Source of the DNA: Streptomyces gelaticus
Lineage (GTDB): Bacteria > Actinomycetota > Actinomycetes > Streptomycetales > Streptomycetaceae
Assembly (NCBI RefSeq): GCF_014649535.1
Contig: NZ_BMTF01000020.1
Coordinates: 87,354 to 151,353 of the forward strand
Direction of reading: 5' to 3'
DNA: 64,000 nt
The position numbers and the translations under genes are program-made. Shown one piece after another: positions 33,284 through 42,621 of the stretch (its first letter is position 1; each line of letters begins with the position of its first letter). Under the pieces are notes generated by a model that saw nothing but the letters and a program-made list of their open reading frames with translations, did no database searches and had not been told where the DNA came from.

Positions 33284-34114
33284 TCAGAAGTGGCCGGCGC
33301 CGGTTCCGTGGCGTATCACGAGGACGGCGGCGTCGTCCTGGTGCCCGGTCTGCTCCGCCGCCCGCAGCACCGCGTCGGCCAGCTCGCCCGCGTCGGCACC
33401 GACTCGTGCGCGCACCAGTCGGGTCACCGTCTCCAGACCTCGGTCGATCGGGAACGAGGGGCCCTCGACCACCCCGTCCGTGACCAGTACGAACGCCCCC
33501 GGGTCCGTCAGCCGCCGCCGGGTGACCGGATACTCCTCGCCCGCCTGGATCCCCAGGGGCAGCCCGCCCTCGTCGCTGGTCACCCCGCAACGCCCGTCGG
33601 CCGTGGCCCACACCGCGGCGACGTGCCCGGCGCGGGCACTGTGCAGTTCCCGGGACTCCGGGTCGAGGCGGACGAACGTACAGGTCGCGAAGAGGCCGGA
33701 GCCCGCCGAGACCAGCAGGTCGTTGGTACGTCCCACGACCTCGCCGGGGTCCGTGGCGGTGGCGGCGATCGCCCGCATGGCGATGCGGACCTGGCCCATG
33801 AACGCGGCGGCCTCGACGTCATGGCCCTGTACGTCCCCGATGGCGAAGGCCAGCGCGCCGTCCGGCAGCACGAATCCGTCGTACCAGTCGCCGCCGATGT
33901 CCAGCCCGCTGCGGGCCGGTGTGTACCGGGCGGCGGTCTGGAGCCCGGGGCGGGCGGGCAGCGCCGCGGGGAGCATCTCGCGCTGGATCACCTCGGCCAG
34001 TTCCACCCGGGCCTGATGGAGCTCCACCTGGCGGCGGGCCCGGGAGGTGAGCTGCTGCAAGGTGGTCAGCAGCTCCTCGGCGCTCGCCGAACGGGGAGGA
34101 CGACGCCGGTTCAT
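33284..34114 (-). CDS. SpoIIE/PP2C-type protein serine phosphatase
   Basis: This 276-residue phosphatase would dephosphorylate an anti-sigma-factor antagonist. A short coiled coil (LTSRARRQVELHQARVEL) leads into the RsbU/SpoIIE domain with QREMLPA, DIGGDWYDGF, AIGDVQGHDVEAAAFM and the C-terminal VLVTDGVVE and GHQDDAAVLVI. The aspartates in GGDWYD, GDVQGHD and TDGV are the usual metal ligands. The ATG at 34114 has GCGGAGCGG upstream; an in-frame ATG at 34252 would add 46 residues of poor quality. It precedes the MASE1 gene and is divergent from the DUF1876 gene. Confidence 0.88.
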   Translation of the reverse strand: MNRRRPPRSASAEELLTTLQQLTSRARRQVELHQARVELAEVIQREMLPAALPARPGLQTAARYTPARSGLDIGGDWYDGFVLPDGALAFAIGDVQGHDVEAAAFMGQVRIAMRAIAATATDPGEVVGRTNDLLVSAGSGLFATCTFVRLDPESRELHSARAGHVAAVWATADGRCGVTSDEGGLPLGIQAGEEYPVTRRRLTDPGAFVLVTDGVVEGPSFPIDRGLETVTRLVRARVGADAGELADAVLRAAEQTGHQDDAAVLVIRHGTGAGHF

Positions 34115-34381
34115 GGGCCGCTCCGCACTGCGTTCGTCCGAGCGGCGCACCACGGGGCCTGCCGCGGCGGCGCCGGCCGGGGCGCCGACGGACCGGATCC
34201 CGGTGCGGCGGCCGGCTGCCGCCCGTCTTCGGTGGAATTCGACACCCCGCATCCTATTTCGGCCGTGTGATCTCCGCAGGACGAGCCGGAGCGCGCGAAC
34301 CCACGCGGGCGGGTGGATGCTGGTGACAGGACCGCGTCGAAGCGGCGCATCCCGGCCGGACGCGGTCGCAGGAGGTGCGCG

Positions 34382-34681
34382 ATGACCCGCACGCTGGAGT
34401 GGAGACTCCGCCTCGGTCTGACCGAGGACGACGGGACGACCAGGGCTGAGGCGGTGCTGGACACCGGCACCGGGCAGCTCACCGGACACGGGATCGCCCG
34501 CTGCAACCCGCAGGACGTGGACGTACCGCTCATCGGCGACGAGCTCGCGGCGAGCCGTGCCATGAAGGACATCGCAGCACAGCTGATGAAGGCCGCCGAC
34601 GAGGAACTGGAGACCGTGGGCGCCGGACCCGCGAGTGGACCCGTGGCCCCGCCCTACGCATGGTCCGACACTACGGCCTGA
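34382..34681 (+). CDS. DUF1876 domain-containing protein
   Basis: This 99-residue protein contains a DUF1876 domain: EWRLRLGLTEDDGTTRAEAVLDTG is cut here to its recognisable parts WRLRLGLTEDDGTTRA and TGHGIARCNPQDVDVP, followed by IGDELAASRAM. The fold is dsRBD-like and the function is unknown; members often belong to redox or hypoxia regulons in actinomycetes. The ATG has an excellent CAGGAGG ribosome site. It is divergent from the PP2C gene. Confidence 0.85.
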   Translation: MTRTLEWRLRLGLTEDDGTTRAEAVLDTGTGQLTGHGIARCNPQDVDVPLIGDELAASRAMKDIAAQLMKAADEELETVGAGPASGPVAPPYAWSDTTA

Positions 34682-34944
34682 CTTCCCGGGAGCACCTATG
34701 ACCCGCGTCTCGATGACGGCGGACGGCACGGCGCGCCGACCCCGCACCGCGCGCCACCCAGATGTGCCGGCTGCACCGACTGGCGCACCGCGTGGTCCGG
34801 GCCGGCCCCCGCAGGGCGCAGCCCGGTTACGCGCCGCTCGCGGCGGGCATGGCGGCGCTGCCGCATGTGGACGCGTACGTCGAGGGGCACGGCCTGGCAG
34901 CCTGGAGCAGCCGGGCGCAGCGGTGCGGGGAGTGGTGGTGTCCG

Positions 34945-36057
34945 ATGCGTGAGATCCTGCCGGTGCTCGACCGCTGGTACGCCGCGGGGGAGCCGTTCGG
35001 GCTCGCCACCGTCGTCGCGGTCAGCCGCAGCGCGCCGCGTGGCCCCGGTGCGGCGATGGCGGTGGGACCGGACGACGAGGTCGTGGGCAGCGTCTCCGGC
35101 GGCTGCGTCGAGGGTGCGGTCTTCGAACTGGCCAAGGAGGTCGTGGAGACCGGCCGGGCCCGGCTGGAGACCTTCGGATACAGCGACGAGGACGCCTTCG
35201 CCGTCGGACTGACCTGCGGCGGCGAGATCACCCTCCTCGTGCGCCGGGTGACGGCGGCGGACGACACCGCCTTCGGCGAGGTCGCCGCGGCGGTCGCCGG
35301 GCACCGCCCGGTGGTGGTCGCCACCGTGGCCGACGGCCCCGCCCCGCGCGGCGCCGCCCTCGTGGTCCGGCCGGACACCGTTGCGGGGTCACTGGGCGCG
35401 AGCGGCCTCGACGCCGCCGTGACCGCCGATGCGCGCGGGGAACTCGCCCAGGGGGCAACGGGGTTGCGGCACTACGGCCCGAACGGCGAACGGCGCGAGG
35501 ACGATGTCGCCGTGTTCCTCCAGTCGTTCGCCCCGCCGCCCCGGATGCTGGTCTTCGGCGCGATCGACTTCGCGGCGGCGGTGGCCCGGATCGGCGCGTT
35601 CCTCGGATACCGGGTGACCGTCTGCGACGCCCGCCCCGCCTTCGCCGACCCCCGTCGCTTCCCCGACGGAGCGGAGGTCGTCGTCGACTGGCCGCACCGG
35701 TACCTGCGCGGCACGGAGACCGACGGGCGGACCGTGATGTGCGTACTCACCCACGACCCCAAGTTCGACGTCCCGCTGCTGGAAGTGGCTTTGCGGACCC
35801 CGGCCGCGTACATCGGTGTGATGGGCAGCCGCCGGACCCACGAGGACCGCATGGCCCGGCTGCGCGGGACGGGGCTCGGCGAAGCGGAACTGGCCCGGCT
35901 GCGATCCCCCATCGGCCTCGACATCGGGGCGCGCACCCCCGAGGAGGTGGCCGTGTCCATCGCCGCGGAGATCGTGGCGCTGCGCTGGGGCGGCACGGGC
36001 AGCCCCCTGACGGACACGGCCGGGGCGATCCACCGCCCGCGGCCCGGAGCCGGGTGA
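34945..36057 (+). CDS. XdhC family protein
   Basis: This 370-residue protein combines the XdhC/CoxI N-terminal domain (TVVAVSRSAPRGPGAAMAV, SVSGGCVEGAVF and GLTCGGEI, with conserved Cys) and the C-terminal Rossmann-like domain (RMLVFGAIDFAAAVARIGAFLG, VCDARPAFADPRRFP, AAYIGVMGSRRTHEDR). XdhC proteins help insert sulfurated molybdenum cofactor into xanthine dehydrogenase-type enzymes. No molybdoenzyme gene lies in this window, so its partner is elsewhere. The 263 bases upstream contain no convincing gene, only a short open frame from 34698 that overlaps this start. Confidence 0.88.
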   Translation: MREILPVLDRWYAAGEPFGLATVVAVSRSAPRGPGAAMAVGPDDEVVGSVSGGCVEGAVFELAKEVVETGRARLETFGYSDEDAFAVGLTCGGEITLLVRRVTAADDTAFGEVAAAVAGHRPVVVATVADGPAPRGAALVVRPDTVAGSLGASGLDAAVTADARGELAQGATGLRHYGPNGERREDDVAVFLQSFAPPPRMLVFGAIDFAAAVARIGAFLGYRVTVCDARPAFADPRRFPDGAEVVVDWPHRYLRGTETDGRTVMCVLTHDPKFDVPLLEVALRTPAAYIGVMGSRRTHEDRMARLRGTGLGEAELARLRSPIGLDIGARTPEEVAVSIAAEIVALRWGGTGSPLTDTAGAIHRPRPGAG

Positions 36058-36110
36058 CCGCGCCGGCGCCCGTGCTCCCGCGGTCCGGACCCTGCGGCGC
36101 GGGACAGCAC

Positions 36111-36395
36111 TCAGGACCGGGGCGGGCCGATCGGGCTGGGGAACGGCAGCGGCTCCGCCCCCAGCACCTGCCGGGCCGGCAGCTCAGGGGCGGCGAGGAG
36201 TTCGTCCGCGGCGTTCTCGGCGAGGGGGCGCAGCAGCCGGGCGGCCGGCCGGTCGGTGGTGTCCTCGACGAGCTCCCGCTCCCGGTGACCGATTGGGGTG
36301 ACACCAGACTCCGCGTCGAGCAGGCCGCGGGAGCGAAGCCGTTCCTCGGCGTCCGCCCATTCCGTCTCGGTCCATCCGCGGCGGCGGCGACGGGC
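36111..36395 (-). pseudogene. C-terminal remnant of an SCO6745-type (helix-turn-helix-like) protein
   Basis: The minus-strand reading frame encodes GWTETEWADAEERLRSRGLL, then a HRERELVEDTTDRPAARLLRPL segment and a final PFPSPIGPPRS. This is the C-terminal pattern of the Streptomyces SCO6745 family (usually near 280 residues). The N-terminal two thirds are absent: the upstream sequence is the 3' end of the AidB-like gene. No credible start with a ribosome site exists. It appears to be the stub left when the AidB-like/TetR block was inserted or the gene deleted. Family naming is by recalled pattern. Confidence 0.6.
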
Positions 36396-36463
36396 GGACA
36401 CGAGCCGCCGCGCGACCCGAGCCCGCCCGCACGCCTCACCGACCGGGGAGCGGTGGTGACGGC

Positions 36464-38167
36464 TCAGCCGCCGGTGCCGAAGTGCCGCTCCACGATCGCC
36501 GCGGCGTCGGTGCCGCGCGGCAGGACGCCGTACTGGTGACCGCGGGCCTCGCCGAGCCGGGCGGCCACGAACGCCTCGGCCGAGGCCGCCGGAGCATGAC
36601 GGAGCATCAGCGAGGCCTGCAGGGCCAGCGCCATGCCCTCGACCGTTGCGCGGGCGCGGGTCTGTGCCGCGAGCGGGTCGCGCAGGTCCTCGGTGAGCTC
36701 CCGGCGCACCCGGCGGACATGTGCGTCCAGTACGGAACTGGCACCGGCCGTGGTCTCCAGCTCCGCCCAGAACGCGTCCAGCGACTGCGGTGTCCTTCCG
36801 ATGGCGCGCAGCACATCGAGGGCGATGACATTGCCGGACCCCTCCCACACCGCCATCACCGGCTGCTCGCGGTAGCGCCGGGCCAGCGGCCAGTCCTCGG
36901 TGTAGCCGTTGCCGCCCAGGCACTCCAGCGCCTCGTAGGCGTGGTGCGGGCCGCGCTTGCAGATCCAGTACTTGGACACCGCGGTGGCCAGCCGACGGAA
37001 CGACCTCTCCGATTCGCCGCTGCCGCTCTCGTACGCGTGGGCCAGACGTAGCGAGGTCCAGGTCGCGGCCTCCGTCTCCAGCGCCAGATCGGCGAGGACC
37101 GCCGTCATGGCCGGCTGGTCGGACAGGCGGGCGCCGAAGGCGCTGCGGTGCCGTGCGTGCCAGATCGCCTCCGAGACCGACTGGCGCATGCCGGCGGTGG
37201 TGCCGAGCGCACAGTCGAGCCGGGTGTGGTCGACCATCTCGATGATGGTCGGGACGCCCCGGCCGGGTTCGCCGATCCGGACCGCCCAGGTGCCGTCGAA
37301 CTCCACCTCGGAGGAGGCGTTCGACTTGTTGCCGAGCTTGTTCTTCAGCCGCTGGATGCGGATGGTGTTGCGGGTGCCGTCGGCCAGGACCCGCGGTACC
37401 AGGAAACAGGTGAGTCCGGCCTCGGCCTGGGCCAGCACCAGGAAGGCGTCCGACTGCGGGGCGGAGAAGAACCACTTGTGCCCGGTCAGCAGATGGGCCC
37501 GGCCCCCTGGGCCGGAGGCCAGCGGGACGGCCCGCGTGGTGTTGGCGCGTACGTCGGAGCCGCCCTGCTTCTCCGTCATCCCCATGCCGAAGGTCAGCCC
37601 GGACTTGCTGCCCGGAGCGATCGGGCGGGGGTCGTACGCGCGGCTGAGCAGGCCAGGAAGCCAGTCCTGTCCCACCTCCGGATCGCGCTGCAGGACCGGG
37701 ACCACGGCATGCGACATGGACATCGGGCAGGCGTGGCCGGCCTCGATCTGGGTGAACAGCATGAACGACGCCGCCCGCGCCACCGCCGCTCCGGGCTTCG
37801 GGTCGGCCCAGCCCGCGGTGTGCGTGCCGTGGTGCACGGCCGCACCGATGACCTCGTGGTACGCGGGGTGGAATTCGATCTCGTCGATGCGGTTGCCGTA
37901 CCGGTCGTGGGTGCGCAGGACGGGAGGCGAGGCGTGGGCGAGCTCCGTGGAGGTCTGGAAGCGCTCGGAGCCGACCAGCGTGCCGATCTCGTGCAGCTCC
38001 GGTTCGTGCCAGTCCGCGCCGAAGGCGCGTACGGCCTCGGCGAGCGGCAGGTTGGTGCCGTACTCGTCGAGGTCCTGCCGGGGCGGTGCCTGGTTGGTGA
38101 CCTCGTGGGTGGGATGCGGTGCGGGGGCCCCGGCCGGCAGGCCGGTTTGGTGCTGAGCGACGGTCAT
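36464..38167 (-). CDS. AidB-like acyl-CoA dehydrogenase
   Basis: This 567-residue flavoprotein belongs to the acyl-CoA dehydrogenase superfamily and matches the AidB branch by its N-terminal THEVTNQAPPRQDLDEY segment, MTEKQGGSDVRANT, WFFSAPQSDAFLVLAQ and ALECLGGNGYTEDWP. E. coli AidB is part of the adaptive response to DNA alkylation and has weak isovaleryl-CoA dehydrogenase activity. The ATG at 38167 is placed by the start of that conserved segment. It follows the TetR gene by 65 bases on the same strand and is probably controlled by it. Confidence 0.88.
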   Translation of the reverse strand: MTVAQHQTGLPAGAPAPHPTHEVTNQAPPRQDLDEYGTNLPLAEAVRAFGADWHEPELHEIGTLVGSERFQTSTELAHASPPVLRTHDRYGNRIDEIEFHPAYHEVIGAAVHHGTHTAGWADPKPGAAVARAASFMLFTQIEAGHACPMSMSHAVVPVLQRDPEVGQDWLPGLLSRAYDPRPIAPGSKSGLTFGMGMTEKQGGSDVRANTTRAVPLASGPGGRAHLLTGHKWFFSAPQSDAFLVLAQAEAGLTCFLVPRVLADGTRNTIRIQRLKNKLGNKSNASSEVEFDGTWAVRIGEPGRGVPTIIEMVDHTRLDCALGTTAGMRQSVSEAIWHARHRSAFGARLSDQPAMTAVLADLALETEAATWTSLRLAHAYESGSGESERSFRRLATAVSKYWICKRGPHHAYEALECLGGNGYTEDWPLARRYREQPVMAVWEGSGNVIALDVLRAIGRTPQSLDAFWAELETTAGASSVLDAHVRRVRRELTEDLRDPLAAQTRARATVEGMALALQASLMLRHAPAASAEAFVAARLGEARGHQYGVLPRGTDAAAIVERHFGTGG

Positions 38168-38232
38168 GGCGGGTGGTCCTGTCCTGGTCGGCGGTCGCGG
38201 CGGTGGGGGGAATCGGGGCGGACGGCTCGTGT

Positions 38233-38844
38233 TCAGGCGCTCTTGGCTCCGACTGCTCTGAGGCACAGCTCGGTGATGCTTTCCACGACCGGTTCCGGAT
38301 CGGTCCGCGCACCGACCGGCGAGAGCGGGCCGAGCAGTGCCTCGCCGACTGCCCCGATCACGGCGGCAGCCGACAACTGGGCGTTCTGCGGGGGCAGTTC
38401 ACCTGAGGTGATCCCGGCGACGATGACCGTCTCGGCGAGCAGGTGATAGCCGCGCCGGTAGGTGAGCCTTTCCTCCTCGACGAGCGGATCGACCGGTTCG
38501 GCCAGCAGCGCCCAGGCCGTACGGGGACTGTGCAGCGCGCGGTACGAGAAGACCTCGACGAGGGCCCGCAGCTGTTCGCCGGCGCTGCTGCGTGCCCGCA
38601 CCGCCTCCCGCACCGCGTCGAGCTCATGGCCCGCCACATGCCGGAAGACGGCGGCGAGCAGCTCCTGCTTGGAGGCGAAGTGGTTGTACACGCTCCCGGT
38701 GGCGACACCGGCCCGCCGGGCGAGCGCGGAGATGCTGGCCGCCTGGTACCCGCCCTCGGCGAGCAGCTGCCGTGCCGCGTCGAGCAGCCGTTCGCGATGG
38801 GCGAGCCGGGTCGCCTCCGTGCGGGCGGTGGGCCGGTAGGCCAT
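38233..38844 (-). CDS. TetR-family transcriptional regulator
   Basis: This 203-residue regulator has a TetR helix-turn-helix (about 15-60): ISALARRAGVATGSVYNHFASKQELL. The C-terminal ligand domain ends in CLRAVGAKSA. It leads the AidB-like gene. Upstream, CTGTTGTTC occurs twice, at 38869-38877 and 38887-38895, exactly 18 bases apart, which could be its binding site or a promoter element. The inducer is unknown. Confidence 0.9.
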   Translation of the reverse strand: MAYRPTARTEATRLAHRERLLDAARQLLAEGGYQAASISALARRAGVATGSVYNHFASKQELLAAVFRHVAGHELDAVREAVRARSSAGEQLRALVEVFSYRALHSPRTAWALLAEPVDPLVEEERLTYRRGYHLLAETVIVAGITSGELPPQNAQLSAAAVIGAVGEALLGPLSPVGARTDPEPVVESITELCLRAVGAKSA

Positions 38845-39259
38845 GATCTGAACCTCGATTCATATCTTCTGTTGTTCAGCCAACCACTGTTGTTCTCCCG
38901 GTGCAATGGTCCGTCGCGGAATCGTCCCCCCGGCCGGGCACCGTCGGTGCCGGACCCCGACTCCTGCCCGGTCCGCAGGGACTTGCCGTCGGGGCTGCGT
39001 GGCCGGACCCGGCACAGCTCCGCGGGACCCCGCCACCGGAGGGACGCCGGACGGGTGAATCCGCTTCTCCGCGCGGTGGGGGCACGACCGCCGCCCTGTG
39101 GAGTGCGCCGGCCCGCGCGTCACCGGCGTGCCCCGGGCGCGACTCCCGTACTTCGTCCCGACTTCACCGGATGGTTCCGCGATCAAGAAATCCTCCTGGT
39201 GGCGGCCCGCCGTCCGGCCCCGGACCGTCGCCGCCCCGCACGAAGGAGAACAACGCGTC
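38845..39259. other. 415-base divergent intergenic region with a 9-bp direct repeat
   Basis: No gene was recognised. The TetR-proximal 60 bases are A/T-rich and hold the direct repeat CTGTTGTTC (38869-38877 and 38887-38895). The rest is G/C-rich and ends with the AAGGAG ribosome site of the PHP hydrolase gene. It should contain both divergent promoters. Confidence 0.5.
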
Positions 39260-40933
39260 ATGTCACACCCCGTGCCCGAATGGGCCGACCCCCAGGTTCC
39301 CGCGGAGTCGCTCGACCCCCAGGGGCTCAGTCGCCGAGGCCTGATGCGCCGCGCCGGGCTGTTCGGTGCGGCCTTCGCCGCCGCCTCGCTGCCGCTGCCC
39401 GCGGTGGCCGACAGCGGGGGCAGCCGGTCCCACGGACACGGTCGCGGGCACGCCCCGGAGCTGGTCTATCTCGTCGGCGACCATCACAACCACTCCGTGT
39501 ACAGCCACGACGCCAAGTACACCTTCTCCCAACTCGCTTCGGCAGGGCAGAAGTTCGGCCTCGACTGGATGGTCTTCACCGAGCACAGCAACATCGGCCA
39601 CGCCGAGTTCGGTGCCGCGCAGGAGCACCGGGAGATCCTCAGGGCCCGCGCCGACAACAAGCGCATGCTGATCTTCCAGGGGCTGGAGTGGTACATCCCC
39701 GGAGCCGAACACTGCACCGTCTTCTCGCCCCCCGGACGGCACGAGGTCGAACTCCTCACCCGCTTCGAGGAGGCCTTCGACGGCAAGCTGCTCGGCTACA
39801 CGGCCGGCGCCCCGACGCACCCCGACACCCCGCGCAACGAGGCGCACGCGGTCAAGGCCCTCAAATGGCTGGCCGAACAGCGCCGCACCCGCTACGTCGA
39901 CGACGTGCTCGTCCTCGCCAACCACCCCATGCGCCTCGGCATCGACTCCCCGCACGAGATGCGCGGCTGGCGCGACGCCGCCCCCGAGATCATGATCGGC
40001 ATGGAGGGCGCTCCCGGCGCCCAGGCCGGCGCGATCCCCGGCTGGCACCCGGACACCAACGTCCGTGGCGAGTACAGCAATTCACCGTCCGCCGACTCCT
40101 GGCCCGGCTACCCGCGCGAGGCCTACGTCACCTACGGCGGGTTCGACTGGGCCACCGCGACCGTAGGCGGCCTGTGGGACGCGATGCTGGCGGAGGGCAA
40201 GCTCTTCACGATCACCTCCAACTCCGACGTCCACCGCGTCGCCCAGGACACCTGGGTCAACGGAGAGTGGCCGCCCGGACAGAACTTCGACAACACCGGC
40301 CACCTCCCCGACCCGTACAACACCGCCGAACCGCAGCCCGGTGGCGACTTCTGGCCCGGCCAGTTCAGCCGCACACACGTCGGCGTCACCCGGTACGGCT
40401 ACCGGAACGTGATGGAGGGGCTGCGGGCCGGCCGGGTCTGGGTCGACCACGGCCATCTCATCGACGGCATCGACGTCAAGGTGCGCGGCGAGCACGGCAA
40501 CAGCGCCACGCTCGGCGGCCGGCTGCGCGCCCGGCGCGGCGAACGGCTCACGCTCACCGTCACGATGACGGCCGCGTCCCGCCGCAATCCCTACGGGGTG
40601 CTTCCGCGCCTGGAGCACGTCGACGTCATCCGCGGCGCGGTCCGCGGCCCGGCCGCCGACCGCGACGACTGGCGTGCCCCCGACACCCGGCTCGCCCACA
40701 CCGCCGACGTATCCGGCCGCCGCGGCACGTACACCCTGCGCATCCCGCTCGGACGCGCGGACGAGCCGTTCTACCTGCGGCTGCGCGGCAGCGACGGCAA
40801 GCGCCACGGAAAGGGGTTCCTCGGCGCGGCGATCGACCCGCACGGCCCGCTGCCGCACGAGCCCGGCCAGGGAAACCCCTGGCTGGACACCTGGTTCTAC
40901 ACCAACCCGGTCTTCGTGGACATCGTGCGCTGA
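39260..40933 (+). CDS. Tat-exported PHP-domain metallohydrolase (CehA/McbA-like)
   Basis: This 557-residue protein starts with a twin-arginine signal (LSRRGLMRRAGLFGAAFAAA, about 24-43, then AVA). The PHP domain follows: VGDHHNHSVYSHDA (HxH metal ligands), FTEHSNIGHAEF, GLEWYIPG and ANHPMRLGID, plus SNSDVHRVAQ. Such proteins hydrolyse phosphoesters or other esters using a trinuclear metal site; Tat export fits folding with metals bound. The C-terminal third is beta-rich. The ATG at 39260 has GAAGGAGAA upstream. The substrate is unknown. Confidence 0.83.
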   Translation: MSHPVPEWADPQVPAESLDPQGLSRRGLMRRAGLFGAAFAAASLPLPAVADSGGSRSHGHGRGHAPELVYLVGDHHNHSVYSHDAKYTFSQLASAGQKFGLDWMVFTEHSNIGHAEFGAAQEHREILRARADNKRMLIFQGLEWYIPGAEHCTVFSPPGRHEVELLTRFEEAFDGKLLGYTAGAPTHPDTPRNEAHAVKALKWLAEQRRTRYVDDVLVLANHPMRLGIDSPHEMRGWRDAAPEIMIGMEGAPGAQAGAIPGWHPDTNVRGEYSNSPSADSWPGYPREAYVTYGGFDWATATVGGLWDAMLAEGKLFTITSNSDVHRVAQDTWVNGEWPPGQNFDNTGHLPDPYNTAEPQPGGDFWPGQFSRTHVGVTRYGYRNVMEGLRAGRVWVDHGHLIDGIDVKVRGEHGNSATLGGRLRARRGERLTLTVTMTAASRRNPYGVLPRLEHVDVIRGAVRGPAADRDDWRAPDTRLAHTADVSGRRGTYTLRIPLGRADEPFYLRLRGSDGKRHGKGFLGAAIDPHGPLPHEPGQGNPWLDTWFYTNPVFVDIVR

Positions 40934-40944
40934 GCCCGCCGGGC

Positions 40945-40974
40945 GGCCGGGGCGGCCCGAGGACCGCCCCGGCC
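40945..40974. terminator. bidirectional hairpin between PHP hydrolase and pgm
   Basis: A perfect 11-bp stem (GGCCGGGGCGG / CCGCCCCGGCC) with an eight-base loop fills the 47-base gap between the two convergent genes. Confidence 0.75.
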
Positions 40975-40980
40975 GGACCC

Positions 40981-42621
40981 TCAGGACTCCAGTGCCGCGG
41001 AGACCACGGCCCTGGCCTCCTCCTGCACCCGGCCGAGATGGCCGGCGCCCAGGAACGACTCCGCATAGATCTTGTACACGTCCTCGGTGCCCGAGGGGCG
41101 CGCGGCGAACCAGGCGTTCTCGGTGGTCACCTTGATGCCGCCGATCGGCGCGCCGTTGCCGGGCGCCTCGGTCAGCACGGCCGTGACCGGCTCACCGGCC
41201 AGCGTGTCGGCCGTGACCTGCTCGGGGGAGAGGCGCGCGAGAACCGCCTTCTGCTCTCGGTCGGCGGGAGCGTCGATCCGGGCGTACGCGGGCTCACCGA
41301 ACCGGGCGGTGAGCGCCGCGTAGTGCTCGGACGGGGACCTGCCCGTCACCGCGAGCATCTCCGAGGCGAGCAGCGCCAGAAGGATGCCGTCCTTGTCGGT
41401 CGTCCACACCGATCCGTCGCGGCGCAGGAACGAGGCCCCGGCGGACTCCTCGCCGCCGAACCCGAGCGAGCCGTCGACCAGACCGTCCACGAACCACTTG
41501 AAGCCGACCGGCACTTCGACCAGTTCCCGGCCGAGGCCCGCGGCCACCCGGTCGATCATTCCCGACGAGACCAGCGTCTTGCCGACACCCGCGGAGGCCG
41601 GCCACTGCTCACGGTGGGAGTACAGGTAGTCGATGGCGACGGCGAGGTAGTGATTGGGATTCATCAGCCCGGCGTCCGGTGTCACGATGCCGTGCCGGTC
41701 GGCGTCGGCGTCGTTCCCGGTCGCGATCCGGTAGCGGTCCCGCTGCCCGATCAACGAGGCCATCGCGTACGGCGACGAGCAGTCCATCCGGATCTTTCCG
41801 TCCCAGTCCAGCGTCATGAACCGCCAGGTGGGGTCGGTCAGCGGATTGACCACCGTCAGGTCGAGCCGGTGCTGTTCGGCGATCCGGCCCCAGTACGCCA
41901 CCGACGCGCCGCCCAACGGGTCGGCGCCGATGCGCACTCCGGCCGCGCGGACCGCGTCCAGGTCGAGCACGGAGGGCAGGTCGGACACGTAGGAGCCGAG
42001 GAAGTCGTACGTCCCGGTGGTCGACGCCGCCCGTGCGCGGGCATAGGGCAGCCGTCGTACGTCCTTCATCCCGACAGCGATGATCTCGTTGGCCCGCTCC
42101 TGGATCCAGCCGGTGGCATCGGACCCGGCCGGACCGCCGTTCGGCGGGTTGTACTTGAACCCGCCGTCGCCGGGCGGGTTGTGGGAGGGAGTGACCACCA
42201 CACCGTCGGCGAGCTGCGAGGTCCGGCCCCGGTTGTGGGTGAGGACGGCGTGCGAGACCGCCGGGGTCGGCGTGTAGCCGTCGGCCGGATCGATGAGCAC
42301 CGTCACGTCATTGGCGGCGAACACCTCGACGGCGGTGACCCGGGCCGGCTCCGACAGCGCATGGGTGTCGGCGCCGAGGAAGAGCGGCCCGTCCGTGCCC
42401 TGGCGAGCCCGGTACTCGCAGATGGCCTGGCTGGTGGCGGCGATGTGGTCCTCGTTGAACGCGGTGGCCGTGGACGACCCGCGGTGACCGGAGGTACCGA
42501 ACGCCACCCGCTGGTCCGGCTCGGCCGGGTCCGGGTGCAGCGTGTAGTACGCCGTCACCAGCCGGGCCACATCGATGAGATCCTCCGGCCGGGCCGGCTG
42601 TCCAGCTCGTTCGTGCGGCAT
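40981..42621 (-). CDS. pgm: phosphoglucomutase (alpha-D-glucose phosphate-specific)
   Basis: This 546-residue enzyme interconverts glucose-1-phosphate and glucose-6-phosphate, and so feeds sugar-nucleotide synthesis. The phosphoserine loop is TPSHNPP with S146. The magnesium loop is GNDADADRHG, the sugar-binding loop GGEESAG, and the phosphate-binding loop RPSGTEDVYKIYAE is near the end. The length is exactly that of E. coli-type Pgm. The ATG at 42621 has GGAGGAG upstream; the open frame runs further 5' without conserved sequence. It may supply precursors to the exopolysaccharide locus, though it is not linked to it. Confidence 0.95.
   Translation of the reverse strand: MPHERAGQPARPEDLIDVARLVTAYYTLHPDPAEPDQRVAFGTSGHRGSSTATAFNEDHIAATSQAICEYRARQGTDGPLFLGADTHALSEPARVTAVEVFAANDVTVLIDPADGYTPTPAVSHAVLTHNRGRTSQLADGVVVTPSHNPPGDGGFKYNPPNGGPAGSDATGWIQERANEIIAVGMKDVRRLPYARARAASTTGTYDFLGSYVSDLPSVLDLDAVRAAGVRIGADPLGGASVAYWGRIAEQHRLDLTVVNPLTDPTWRFMTLDWDGKIRMDCSSPYAMASLIGQRDRYRIATGNDADADRHGIVTPDAGLMNPNHYLAVAIDYLYSHREQWPASAGVGKTLVSSGMIDRVAAGLGRELVEVPVGFKWFVDGLVDGSLGFGGEESAGASFLRRDGSVWTTDKDGILLALLASEMLAVTGRSPSEHYAALTARFGEPAYARIDAPADREQKAVLARLSPEQVTADTLAGEPVTAVLTEAPGNGAPIGGIKVTTENAWFAARPSGTEDVYKIYAESFLGAGHLGRVQEEARAVVSAALES

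Noticed and set aside
34698..34952. 84-codon frame between DUF1876 and XdhC genes
   Set aside because: It has a passable ribosome site, but the protein is low-complexity, no homologous pattern is recognised, and another frame across the same bases is interrupted by a stop. It could be a decayed gene, but there is not enough to call one.
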